Shown: positions 37,917 to 45,085 of the stretch, one piece after another
Numbering within the stretch: position 1 is the first letter of the stretch
Layout: every line of letters starts with the position of its first letter
Source of the DNA: an uncultured Sutterella sp.
GTDB lineage: Bacteria; Pseudomonadota; Gammaproteobacteria; Burkholderiales; Burkholderiaceae_F
Assembly (NCBI GenBank): GCA_949287305.1
Contig: CASEFX010000007.1
Location: forward strand, 1 to 64,000
Length of the DNA stretch: 64,000 nucleotides
Direction of reading: 5' to 3'
Notes under the pieces: model-generated
What the model saw: the letters and a program-made list of their open reading frames with translations, nothing else
Database searches by the model: none
What the model was told of the DNA's origin: nothing
Made by a program: the position numbers and the translations under genes

Positions 37917-39254
37917 ATGTTGCCCGTCATTGCTCTCGTCGGACGTCCCAACGTCGGGAAGTCCACGCTCTTCAATCGTCTGACCCGCAGTCGCGACGCG
38001 ATCGTGGCCGATTTCCCGGGGCTCACCCGGGATCGCCAGTACGGTCCCGGCCGCGTGGGTCCGATTCCCTATCTCGTCGTCGACACGGGCGGTTTCGAAC
38101 CCGTGCGCACGGAAGGGATCGTCAAGGCCATGGCCGGCCAGGCCGAACTCGCCATCGAGGAGGCCGACGTCGTTCTCTTCATCTGCGACGCCCGCACGGG
38201 CCTCACCCCCCAGGACGAACGCATCGCGCAGCACCTGCGCCAGTCCGGCCGCAAGACGATCCTCGTCGTCAACAAGGCCGAAGGCCTCACGAGCGTGGCC
38301 GCCGCTGAATTCTACGAACTCGGCATGGGCGAGCCGCACCTCGTCTCGGCCGCCCACGGCCACGGCATCCGTCCGCTGATCGAACTCGCCCTCGAAGGGT
38401 TCGAACCCGAACCCGAGGAAGAGGAAGATCCCGACGCGCCCAAGCGCATCAAGGTGACGCTCGCCGGCCGTCCGAACGCCGGCAAGTCCACGCTCATCAA
38501 TGCGCTCATCGGCGAAGAGCGCCTCATCGCCTTTGACATGCCCGGCACGACGCGCGACGCGATCAAGGTCGACTTCGAGTACGAAGGCCGTCCCTACGAG
38601 CTCGTCGACACGGCGGGCCTTCGCAAGAAGGGGAAGGTTTTCGAAGCGATCGAAAAGTTCTCGGTCGTCAAGACCCTGCAGGCGATCGACGACAGCAACG
38701 TCGTGATCCTCGTGATCGACGCCAAGTCGGGGATCGCCGACCACGACGCGCACATCGCGGGCTACGTTCTCGACAGCGGCCGCGCGCTCGTCGTCGCGGT
38801 CAACAAGTGGGACCTGCTCGACTCCTACGAGCGCGAGATGTTCTCGGGCGAACTCGAACGTCGTCTCCATTTCCTGCGCTGGGCGCGCATGATCCGCATT
38901 TCGGCTCTGAAGCGAAACGGCCTCAACCACCTCATGAAGGCGGTCGACGAAGCCCACGCCGCGGCCTACCGCAAGATCCCGACGTCGAAACTCACGCGCG
39001 CGCTCCTCGAAGCGGTCGAGCGTCAGCAGCCGCCGCGCGCCCGCGGCGGTCGTCCGAAGCCCCGCTTTGCGCACCAGGGCGGTTCGAATCCGCCCGTGAT
39101 CGTGATTCACGGCAACGCCCTCGAAGACATCGGCGAGAGCTATCGCCGCTATCTCGAGAGCTTCTTCCGCGAAAAGTTCAACCTCGCGGGCACGCCCCTT
39201 CGCATCGAATTCCGCACGAAGGAAAATCCGTTCGTGAAGGAAGAAAAGCGCTGA
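37917..39254 (+). CDS. der: ribosome-associated GTPase Der (EngA)
   Basis: Der has two tandem GTPase domains and acts in 50S maturation. The 445-aa product has P-loops GRPNVGKST near residue 8 and GRPNAGKST in the second domain, DTPG-like DTGG and DTAG boxes, NKWD-type motifs, and a C-terminal KH-like domain. Full length. Confidence 0.97.
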   Translation: MLPVIALVGRPNVGKSTLFNRLTRSRDAIVADFPGLTRDRQYGPGRVGPIPYLVVDTGGFEPVRTEGIVKAMAGQAELAIEEADVVLFICDARTGLTPQDERIAQHLRQSGRKTILVVNKAEGLTSVAAAEFYELGMGEPHLVSAAHGHGIRPLIELALEGFEPEPEEEEDPDAPKRIKVTLAGRPNAGKSTLINALIGEERLIAFDMPGTTRDAIKVDFEYEGRPYELVDTAGLRKKGKVFEAIEKFSVVKTLQAIDDSNVVILVIDAKSGIADHDAHIAGYVLDSGRALVVAVNKWDLLDSYEREMFSGELERRLHFLRWARMIRISALKRNGLNHLMKAVDEAHAAAYRKIPTSKLTRALLEAVERQQPPRARGGRPKPRFAHQGGSNPPVIVIHGNALEDIGESYRRYLESFFREKFNLAGTPLRIEFRTKENPFVKEEKR

Positions 39255-39643
39255 GGCGGTTGCTCAACGCAACGGGAGCGCCCGCCCGTGTTCGGACGCG
39301 CTCCCCGAGGGCTTTTCCTTGCCCTAACCCCGTAGGGAAGAGGGGTCGACAGGTGAAAGTCCTCAGAGAGAAAGTCTTTCCAAGTAAGCACGGGAGTGCG
39401 AAAGGAAGACTAGAATTAAATGGAAAGTTCGCGAAAGGTCTGCGTCCGTCCTCGTGACGGCGCATTCCCGAAGCGCCGGGTGCACGGAAAGCCGCCCGCA
39501 GCAGGCATCCGTCGGAGCGATCCGAACGGGGGTCCGCCGGGAATTTCGGGTTAACAGCCCTCAGGATTCTCGAAAGGCTACCAATCCTATTGAACATAAA
39601 CAGGTCGGACGCAGAAAGCGTGTCCGAACCGGAGAGAATAATA
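39255..39643 (+). other. 389-bp structured intergenic region upstream of hfq
   Basis: There is no gene I can support here. It opens with a possible der terminator and contains several stems: GTCTTTCC/GGAAGAC at 39374-39410 enclosing GCAC-GGGA-GTGC with an internal loop AAGTAA opposite GAAA, GGCGC/GCGCC near 39459-39478, and CGGAC.../...GTCCG at 39606-39625 just before the hfq ribosome site. Its purine-rich composition and stem density suggest a long structured leader or an independent small RNA. Confidence 0.45.
39274..39305 (+). terminator. possible terminator of der
   Basis: An 8-bp stem GGGAGCGC/GCGCTCCC around a 16-nt loop, followed by a weak T-stretch (GGGCTTTTCC). Confidence 0.45.
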
Positions 39644-39880
39644 ATGGCTAACAAAGGTCAGCTTCTTCAGGATCCCTTCCTCAACATCCTTCGTAAGGAA
39701 CGCGTTCCCGTTTCGATTTACCTCGTCAACGGGATCAAGCTTCAGGGACAGATCGAATCGTACGACCAGTACGTGATTTTGCTTCGCAACACGGTGACGC
39801 AGATGGTTTACAAGCACGCCATCAGCACCGTCGTTCCGACCCGCTCCGTCACCATGACAAGCGGCTCTCAGGAGAACTAA
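39644..39880 (+). CDS. hfq: RNA chaperone Hfq
   Basis: Hfq is the hexameric Sm-like protein that pairs small RNAs with mRNAs. The 78-aa protein starts [14 protein letters not shown] and has the Sm1 region and the Sm2 motif YKHAIST; its C-terminal tail is short. The ATG at 39644 follows GGAGAG; an earlier in-frame ATG at 39590 would add 18 residues with no family character. hflX starts almost at the hfq stop. Confidence 0.97.
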   Translation: MANKGQLLQDPFLNILRKERVPVSIYLVNGIKLQGQIESYDQYVILLRNTVTQMVYKHAISTVVPTRSVTMTSGSQEN

Positions 39881-39881
39881 G

Positions 39882-41096
39882 CTGAGCGTCTTTCAGATTG
39901 ACGAAACGCGCGGCGAGGAATCGTCGCGCGCTTTTCTTGTGACCGTGGTCCTCGGGAGAACCTTCTTTCCCGACTCGGCCGACGAACTGCGCCTTCTCGT
40001 GACCTCGCGCGGGCTCGAGCCCGTGGGGCTCATGCAGGCCAAGCGCGCCAAACCCGATCCCGCCACCTTCCTCGGAGCGGGGAAGATCGAGGAACTCGGA
40101 CAACTCGCCAAAGAGGCGAAGGCCGACTGCCTCGTCTTCGACATCGCGCTCTCGGCCGCGCAGCAGCGCAACATCGAACGCGCCGTAAACCTCCCCGTAC
40201 TTGACCGCACGCAGCTCATTCTCGACATCTTCCGCGCCCGCGCGAAGAGCCGCGAAGGGCGTCTGCAGGTGGAGCTCGCGCAGCTCGAACACCTCTCAAC
40301 CCGCCTCGTGCGCGGGTGGACGCACTTGGAGCGTCAGCGCGGCGGCCTCGGCAAGACGGGCGGCCCGGGCGAAAAGCAGATCGAACTCGACCGCCGCATG
40401 ATCGGCGTTCGCATGAAGCAGCTTCGTGAACAGCTCAAAAAGCTCGAGCGTCAGCGCGGCACGCAGCGCCGTGCGCGCGAGCGCGGCGACCGCCTCACGG
40501 TGTCGCTTGTGGGCTACACGAACGCGGGGAAGTCGACGCTCTTCAATCAGCTCACGCGCGCGAAGTCCTATGCCGCCGACCAACTCTTCGCGACGCTCGA
40601 CACGACGGCGCGGCGCTGCTGGATCAGCGACGAGGAAACGGTCGTGATGAGCGACACGGTGGGTTTCATCCGGGGACTGCCGCACCAGCTCGTCGAAGCC
40701 TTCAAGTCGACGCTTGACGAAACGGTCCACGCGGACCTCCTTTTGCACGTGGTCGACGCGGGCTCCGTCGTGCGCGAGGATCAGATTCGGGAAGTCAACA
40801 AGGTTCTCGAAGAAATCCACGCCGACAAGATTCCGGTGATTCTCGTCTACAACAAGATCGACACCACGCCGCTCGAACCCGAGATCGTTCGGAACCCCGA
40901 CGGCACGCCCAAGGCGGTGATGGTTTCGGCGCTCACGGGCGCCGGGCTCGATCTTCTTCGCTCGGCGATCGGCGAATTCGCCGGCCGTTGGCGCGAAGAA
41001 AATCCCAACGAGCCGCGCGAGCTCGAAGACTGGGAAATCGACGAGGACGATCCGCGCATTGCGCTCCAGGGTACGACGCACGACTGGTACGCCTGA
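39882..41096 (+). CDS. hflX: ribosome-splitting GTPase HflX, likely CTG start
   Basis: HflX is a GTPase that rescues stalled or heat-damaged 70S ribosomes. It has the N-terminal domain, the long helical linker (RLVRGWTHLERQRGGLG) and the GTPase domain with GYTNAGKSTLFNQ and NKID. In-frame sequence with family character (FQIDETRGEESSRAFLV) extends upstream of GTG 39939 to a CTG at 39882 placed 7 nt after AGGAG, which overlaps the hfq stop. I therefore prefer CTG 39882 (404 aa); GTG 39939 (385 aa) is the conservative choice and has no ribosome site. Confidence 0.9.
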   Translation: MSVFQIDETRGEESSRAFLVTVVLGRTFFPDSADELRLLVTSRGLEPVGLMQAKRAKPDPATFLGAGKIEELGQLAKEAKADCLVFDIALSAAQQRNIERAVNLPVLDRTQLILDIFRARAKSREGRLQVELAQLEHLSTRLVRGWTHLERQRGGLGKTGGPGEKQIELDRRMIGVRMKQLREQLKKLERQRGTQRRARERGDRLTVSLVGYTNAGKSTLFNQLTRAKSYAADQLFATLDTTARRCWISDEETVVMSDTVGFIRGLPHQLVEAFKSTLDETVHADLLLHVVDAGSVVREDQIREVNKVLEEIHADKIPVILVYNKIDTTPLEPEIVRNPDGTPKAVMVSALTGAGLDLLRSAIGEFAGRWREENPNEPRELEDWEIDEDDPRIALQGTTHDWYA

Positions 41097-41116
41097 TCCG
41101 TCGAAGTGAAAACGAA

Positions 41117-41157
41117 AAAGCGGTCCGCAGGAATTTCCTCGGGCCGCTTTGCTTTAT
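41117..41157 (+). terminator. terminator of hflX
   Basis: Stem AAAGCGG/CCGCTTT with additional inner pairing is followed by GCTTTATCCCGTTTTTT. Confidence 0.7.
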
Positions 41158-41193
41158 CCCGTTTTTTCCTTGAGGGACAGAATAAATTGGCAA

Positions 41194-41380
41194 TAAAAAA
41201 GGGACGTCTTGCGACATCCCTGCAACGTACTCCCCCGCAAACGGGGGCTTTGTGGGTGCGTGGCGACCCGGAGCAGTCACTCGTTTCGGCTTCCCGGCTC
41301 TCTTGAACCGAAAAATGGACTCCCAACAGCGACCGTCGTAGCTTTGCTCAGGCCTCGTGAGAACCACCGCAACCACAACG
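41194..41380 (-). ncRNA. candidate structured small RNA, copy 1
   Basis: Read leftward, an extended -10 box lies at 41395-41387 and transcription should begin near 41380. The RNA folds into a long rod: TTGTGG pairs with CCACAA, then TGCG/CGCA and TGG/CCA, TGAGCA with TGCTC(C), GTCGCTGTT with AACGAGTGAC, and an apical CGGTTC-AAGA-GAGCCG hairpin. A CCCCCG/CGGGGG hairpin (41232-41247) and a terminator hairpin (41201-41220) with a U-run at 41200-41194 follow. Length is about 187 nt. A second copy lies 672 bp away with changes that keep the pairs. It does not match tmRNA, RNase P, SRP RNA or any riboswitch I know; a divergent 6S-type RNA is conceivable. Confidence 0.6.
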
Positions 41381-41386
41381 AGGAGT

Positions 41387-41395
41387 ACTGTACCA
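41387..41395 (-). promoter_or_regulatory. extended -10 promoter of RNA copy 1
   Basis: The minus strand reads TGGTACAGT, an extended -10 (TGn plus TACAGT). It is exactly preserved in copy 2 while flanking bases differ. No consensus -35 is visible. Confidence 0.5.
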
Positions 41396-41475
41396 CGCCA
41401 AAGAGCATTGGTGTGGAAAAAGTGGTGAAAATTTTTCAAAAACGCATGTAAATGAATGTGTTAGCGAAGATCGTG

Positions 41476-41500
41476 TCGACATATCGTATTTTTATGTCGA
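41476..41500. repeat. inverted repeat TCGACATA/TATGTCGA, copy 1
   Basis: A perfect 8-bp inverted repeat with a 9-nt spacer, about 100 bp upstream of the predicted RNA start. Its arms are kept in the second copy while the spacer differs, so it looks like a protein-binding dyad. Confidence 0.65.
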
Positions 41501-41863
41501 TCGAAACGTGCGGGGAAGGGGACCTCCCCAGGGATTCTTTTCCGAAGAAAATTCTTTTATTACCGTTGGCGTATAAAAGAAAATGATGTCTCTCAAACGA
41601 AGGAGCCTCTCTTTTTCGTCGTCCGCTCTCCCAGCAATTTCCGATCCATTGCGCAGCACGCGCATCAGGCACTTGACCGCGGGGAAGAGCACCGCGGCGA
41701 CGGTGAAACGTCCGTGCCGCACGTTCGAAGTCGAGACCGTCATCCGGAGAGGCCGTTCGTTTCGCAACGGCTCAGAACCGTTTCGCGTTTCATTCGGACG
41801 GCGTTTATGTCCGTTGGAGGCGATCCGTGGTACGGCGTTCTGTCTCGCCTGAGGAAAAAGGAG
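41501..41863. other. unassigned spacer between the two repeats
   Basis: 363 bp with only short overlapping frames on both strands and no recognisable protein. A leftward frame covers most of it but runs into the repeat. It may be a decayed gene or plain spacer. Confidence 0.4.
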
Positions 41864-41865
41864 AA

Positions 41866-42050
41866 TAAAAAAGGGACGTCTTGCGACATCCCTGCGTTGA
41901 ACTGCCCGATCTAGGGGCTTTGTGGGTGCGTGGCGACCCGGAGCAGTCACTCGTTTCGGCTTCCCGGTTCTCTTGAACCGAAAAATGGACTCCCAACAGC
42001 GACCGTCGTAGTTTTGCTCAGGCCTCGTGAGAACCACCGCAACCACAACG
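41866..42050 (-). ncRNA. candidate structured small RNA, copy 2
   Basis: Same architecture as copy 1: extended -10 at 42065-42057, predicted start near 42050, a rod-like body with closing stem TTGTGG/CCACAA, apical hairpin CGGTTC-AAGA-GAACCG (here fully Watson-Crick; copy 1 has a wobble), a variant GCCC/GGGC hairpin at 41904-41918, and the terminator hairpin at 41873-41892 with U-run at 41872-41867. About 185 nt. Confidence 0.6.
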
Positions 42051-42056
42051 AGGGGT

Positions 42057-42065
42057 ACTGTACCA
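42057..42065 (-). promoter_or_regulatory. extended -10 promoter of RNA copy 2
   Basis: TGGTACAGT on the minus strand, as in copy 1. Confidence 0.5.
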
Positions 42066-42200
42066 CGTTGAAAAAGTTTTGTGTTGGAAAACGACGGAAA
42101 ATTTTTCAAAATCGCATGTAAATGAATGTGTTAGCTAAAAACAGGTCGACATATGGTCTTTTTATGTCGAACCAGGCGGGCGAGAAATTCCGTACGGCAG

Positions 42201-42214
42201 TTGACGCGCGTCAA
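42201..42214. promoter_or_regulatory. FNR/CRP-like palindrome upstream of the antiporter
   Basis: A perfect 14-bp palindrome TTGACGCGCGTCAA fits the TTGAN6TCAA half-site spacing of FNR-family boxes (consensus TTGATN4ATCAA). It lies 160 bp before the antiporter ATG and just right of RNA repeat 2. Confidence 0.4.
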
Positions 42215-42373
42215 GTAAAAGGACTTCATTTTCTTTGGCGCGCCGCACAAAAAACGAAATTTCTCTCTTACTGCTAAACTGTTGCCTCTTTCCAATCCAA
42301 ACCCTTCTCAGAGAACAACGGAAGAGGGCGCTCCGCCGCATTGAGCGCCTTTCCGAACCAGGGGAATACAACA

Positions 42374-43921
42374 ATGCAACCCTACGAAGCCGGCTGGCTT
42401 TCCATCATTCCTCCGATCGTGGCCATTGCGCTTGCGCTCACGACGAAGGAAGTGCTCTCGTCGCTCTTGATCGGCATCCTCACGGGGACGCTCATCTACA
42501 CGATCGGCACCGACGGGAACGTCCTCATGGGAACGCTCGAGAGCGCGTTCACGACCATGGGCAACAAGGTGGACTTCAACATCCTGATCTTCTGCTCGCT
42601 CCTCGGCGCCCTCGTCTACGTGGTCGCCATGTCGGGCGGCACGAAGGCCTACGGCAAGTGGGCCGTCTCGAAGATCAAGGGCCGCCGCAGCTCGCTTCTC
42701 GCGACGAGCGGCCTCGGGATCCTCATCTTCATCGACGACTATTTCAACTGCCTGACGGTGGGCACCGTCATGCGCCCGGTCTGCGACAACTACCGCGTCT
42801 CGCGCGCGAAGCTCGCCTACATCATCGACTCGACCGCGGCGCCGGTGTGCATCATCGCTCCGGTTTCCTCCTGGGCCGCCGCCGTGGGTTCCTCGCTCAA
42901 GGACAACAGCGTCTTCGAGAGCGACATGGCCGCCTTCATCGCGACCATTCCGTGGAACTTCTACGCGCTCCTCTCGATCCTGATGATTTTCTTCATCGCC
43001 CTCACGAACTTCGACTTCGGTCCCATGGCGAAGTCCGAAGAGCGCGCTCTCTCGGGCGCCGCCGAAGAGGGCGGCGTCGCGGGACATGCCGAGCCTCCGA
43101 AGGCCAATCCCCGCGGGAAGCTCCTCGACATGCTCGTGCCGATTCTCTCGCTCATCGTCTTTGCCGTGCTCGCCCTCATGTATACGGGCGGCTACTGGGG
43201 CGACGATCCGAAGTTCCACTCCTTCCAGGCTGCGCTCGGCAACTGCTCGGCTTCGCCTTCGCTCGTCTGGGCCTCGTTCGGCGCGCTCGTCGTTGCCTTC
43301 GTCATGTACGTTCCGCGCGGTCTCGTGCCGTTCTCGGACTTCATGGCGGGGCTCGTCGAAGGGATGAAGCTCATGCTTCCGGCGAACGTCATTCTGGTTC
43401 TCGCCTGGACGCTTTCGGGCGTGTGCCGCGATCTCCTGCAGACGCCGCTTTTCGTGCAGTCGCTCGTGACCGCGGGCGGCGCCGACTTCTCGGTCTTCCT
43501 CCCCGCCGCGATCTTCCTCATCGCCGCCTTCCTTTCGTTCTCGACGGGGACGGCCTGGGGCACCTTCGGGATTCTGATTCCGATCGTCGTGCCCGTTGTG
43601 GCGGCGATCGATCCGACGCTCACGATCGTGGGTCTCTCGGCGACTCTTGCGGGTTCGGTCTTCGGTGACCACTGTTCGCCCATTTCGGACACGACGATTC
43701 TGTCGTCGGCCGGGGCGGGGTGCAATCACATGGAGCACGTGTCGACGCAGCTACCCTACAGTCTGCTCGTCGCCTTCTGCGCCTTCGTGGGCTACCTCGT
43801 TGCGGGGCTTTCGGACGCGAATCTCTGGCTCTCGCTCGGGACTTCGGTCGCGCTGCTCCTCGTCATTACCTCGGGGCTCCACTTCCTGCGCGGCAAGAAG
43901 ACGGCCGCCGGAGCGGTCTGA
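42374..43921 (+). CDS. NhaC-family Na+/H+ antiporter
   Basis: A polytopic membrane protein of 515 aa with about a dozen hydrophobic segments. It has the NhaC-type signature region ILIFIDDYFNCLTVGTVMRP and, later, a second half repeating the theme (FGDHCSPISDTTILSSAGA). The family exchanges Na+ for H+, or in some members malate/lactate or amino acids. The ATG at 42374 starts MQPYEAGW; an earlier ATG at 42341 has no support. A terminator at 43944-43975 separates it from the convergent lysR gene. The exact substrate is open. Confidence 0.85.
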   Translation: MQPYEAGWLSIIPPIVAIALALTTKEVLSSLLIGILTGTLIYTIGTDGNVLMGTLESAFTTMGNKVDFNILIFCSLLGALVYVVAMSGGTKAYGKWAVSKIKGRRSSLLATSGLGILIFIDDYFNCLTVGTVMRPVCDNYRVSRAKLAYIIDSTAAPVCIIAPVSSWAAAVGSSLKDNSVFESDMAAFIATIPWNFYALLSILMIFFIALTNFDFGPMAKSEERALSGAAEEGGVAGHAEPPKANPRGKLLDMLVPILSLIVFAVLALMYTGGYWGDDPKFHSFQAALGNCSASPSLVWASFGALVVAFVMYVPRGLVPFSDFMAGLVEGMKLMLPANVILVLAWTLSGVCRDLLQTPLFVQSLVTAGGADFSVFLPAAIFLIAAFLSFSTGTAWGTFGILIPIVVPVVAAIDPTLTIVGLSATLAGSVFGDHCSPISDTTILSSAGAGCNHMEHVSTQLPYSLLVAFCAFVGYLVAGLSDANLWLSLGTSVALLLVITSGLHFLRGKKTAAGAV

Positions 43922-43943
43922 TCCGACTTCATCTTCAAAACAC

Positions 43944-43975
43944 ATCGGGGCGTCCTTTCGGGCGCCCCGATTTTG
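43944..43975. terminator. terminator between the antiporter and lysR genes
   Basis: A 9-bp stem ATCGGGGCG/CGCCCCGAT is followed on the plus strand by TTTGTT. Confidence 0.75.
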
Positions 43976-43986
43976 TTGGCGGCGGC

Positions 43987-44961
43987 TCAGAGCGCCTTGC
44001 GCGCGAGGAGCGAGAAGAGTCCCCGGAACCACTGCAGTTCCACGTCCTGGTCCGTGCGTTCATGCCAGATGAGACGTGTGTAATAGCTTCCGTAGCCCGA
44101 AGGCGGCGTGTACGGAATGGCTGCGATCGGGAATTCCGGCCAGGAGGAAAGGGTTTCGGCCGTGTCCCGCGGCAGGAGCGCAATGAAGTCGCTCTTGGCG
44201 AGAATCGGCGGGACCGTCAGGAAGTAGGGCGTGGAAAGCGCCGCCTCGAGGGGCGCGTCCGTTGCGAGACGGCGTTCGTCGACGCAGTAGACCTGATCGG
44301 CCGTCTGCCGCGTGTGGGAGATCACCACGCGCTTGTAGGGACGCAGGTCCTCCGGCGTCAGCTCTCCCTTTCGACGGTAGTCTTCGTTGAGCGGGTGCCC
44401 ATTGCGCACGCACAGACAAAAGGCGTTCTCGTAGAGGAACATCTCGCGGATGTTCGGAGGAAGTTCATGGATGGAGGGCAGAATCGCCGCGTCGAGCTTT
44501 CCTTCTTCAAGCCGCTTGAAGAGGTTTTTGTTGATCGGCTGAAATTCCAGATGGCAATGGGGTGCCATCTCGTAGAACTTCTCCACGAACCGGCGCAGTA
44601 CCGTGAGGAGCGCGTTGTCGACGCAACCCACGCGGAAGGTCCGTCGGAGAGAGTGCGGATTGAATTCCTTCGGCGCCGTGAGGCGTTCGAGCTGTCCGAG
44701 GATTTCACAAACGACGGGGTAGAGTTCGTGCGCTTTGCTCGTCGGAACCATGTTCGGTTGGGAGCGCACAAAAAGGACGTCGTCGAAGGTTTCGCGAAGC
44801 GAACTCAGGCGGTGTGAAGCGGCGGACACCGTGATGTCGAGCGACTTGGCCGCCGCCGTCATGGAGCGGTTTTCAAAAATCAGTTTGAAAAACTTCAGGT
44901 CGAAAAAGGACAACGAGAGGACTTTTCGAAATTGCGAGAGTGCGTCTTTCACGATTTTCAA
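43987..44961 (-). CDS. LysR-family transcriptional regulator
   Basis: A 324-aa regulator with an N-terminal winged helix-turn-helix (FFDLKFFKLIFENRSMTAAAKSLD...SAASHRLSSLRETFDD) and a C-terminal effector-binding domain. It is divergent from assT across 124 bp, the usual arrangement for a LysR protein controlling its neighbour; assT-dsbL-dsbI is therefore the likely target, with an aryl sulfate or related inducer as a guess. Confidence 0.85.
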   Translation of the reverse strand: MKIVKDALSQFRKVLSLSFFDLKFFKLIFENRSMTAAAKSLDITVSAASHRLSSLRETFDDVLFVRSQPNMVPTSKAHELYPVVCEILGQLERLTAPKEFNPHSLRRTFRVGCVDNALLTVLRRFVEKFYEMAPHCHLEFQPINKNLFKRLEEGKLDAAILPSIHELPPNIREMFLYENAFCLCVRNGHPLNEDYRRKGELTPEDLRPYKRVVISHTRQTADQVYCVDERRLATDAPLEAALSTPYFLTVPPILAKSDFIALLPRDTAETLSSWPEFPIAAIPYTPPSGYGSYYTRLIWHERTDQDVELQWFRGLFSLLARKAL

Positions 44962-45085
44962 GTTTGTGAATGTATGTCGGAATGGTGCGGTCGAACGCTC
45001 ATTTTTACACTTTCAATCAGTTTTTGAAAGGCGCCGTGACCACGTTGACGGCGGTGCCTCCAACCCTCCACTGAAGGAAAGAAAG

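Larger units (their letters stand above)
41193..41500. repeat. ~305-bp direct repeat, copy 1
   Basis: This unit is repeated at 41864-42170 in the same orientation. It runs from the U-run side of the terminator to the TCGACATA/TATGTCGA inverted repeat (41476-41500). The most conserved part is the RNA body and the block AATGAATGTGTTAGC; the segment between 41396 and 41430 has diverged most. Confidence 0.9.
41864..42170. repeat. ~305-bp direct repeat, copy 2
   Basis: Second copy of the unit at 41193-41500, same orientation, differing by scattered substitutions and a rewritten stretch near 41893-41914 and 42066-42090. It ends with its own TCGACATA/TATGTCGA dyad at 42146-42170. Confidence 0.9.

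Noticed and set aside
39255..39643. tmRNA, RNase P RNA or group II intron upstream of hfq
   Set aside because: No tRNA-like ends, no RNase P core motifs and no domain V hairpin; a GTGAAAGTCC string alone is not enough.
41194..42050. Assignment of the repeated RNA to 6S RNA
   Set aside because: Length and rod-like fold fit loosely, but I could not identify the symmetric central bubble; left unassigned.
41492..42109. Leftward frame of about 200 codons overlapping RNA repeat 2, similar at its start to a frame in repeat 1
   Set aside because: The similarity follows from the DNA repeat; the traced differences are all amino-acid-changing, the frames diverge after ~65 codons, and no family is recognisable.
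42235..43668. A 477-codon frame overlapping the NhaC antiporter in another frame
   Set aside because: Arg/His-rich shadow; the antiporter frame has clear membrane segments and family motifs.
43596..44817. Rightward frames opposite and ahead of the lysR gene
   Set aside because: They cross the terminator at 43944-43975 and oppose a clear LysR protein.
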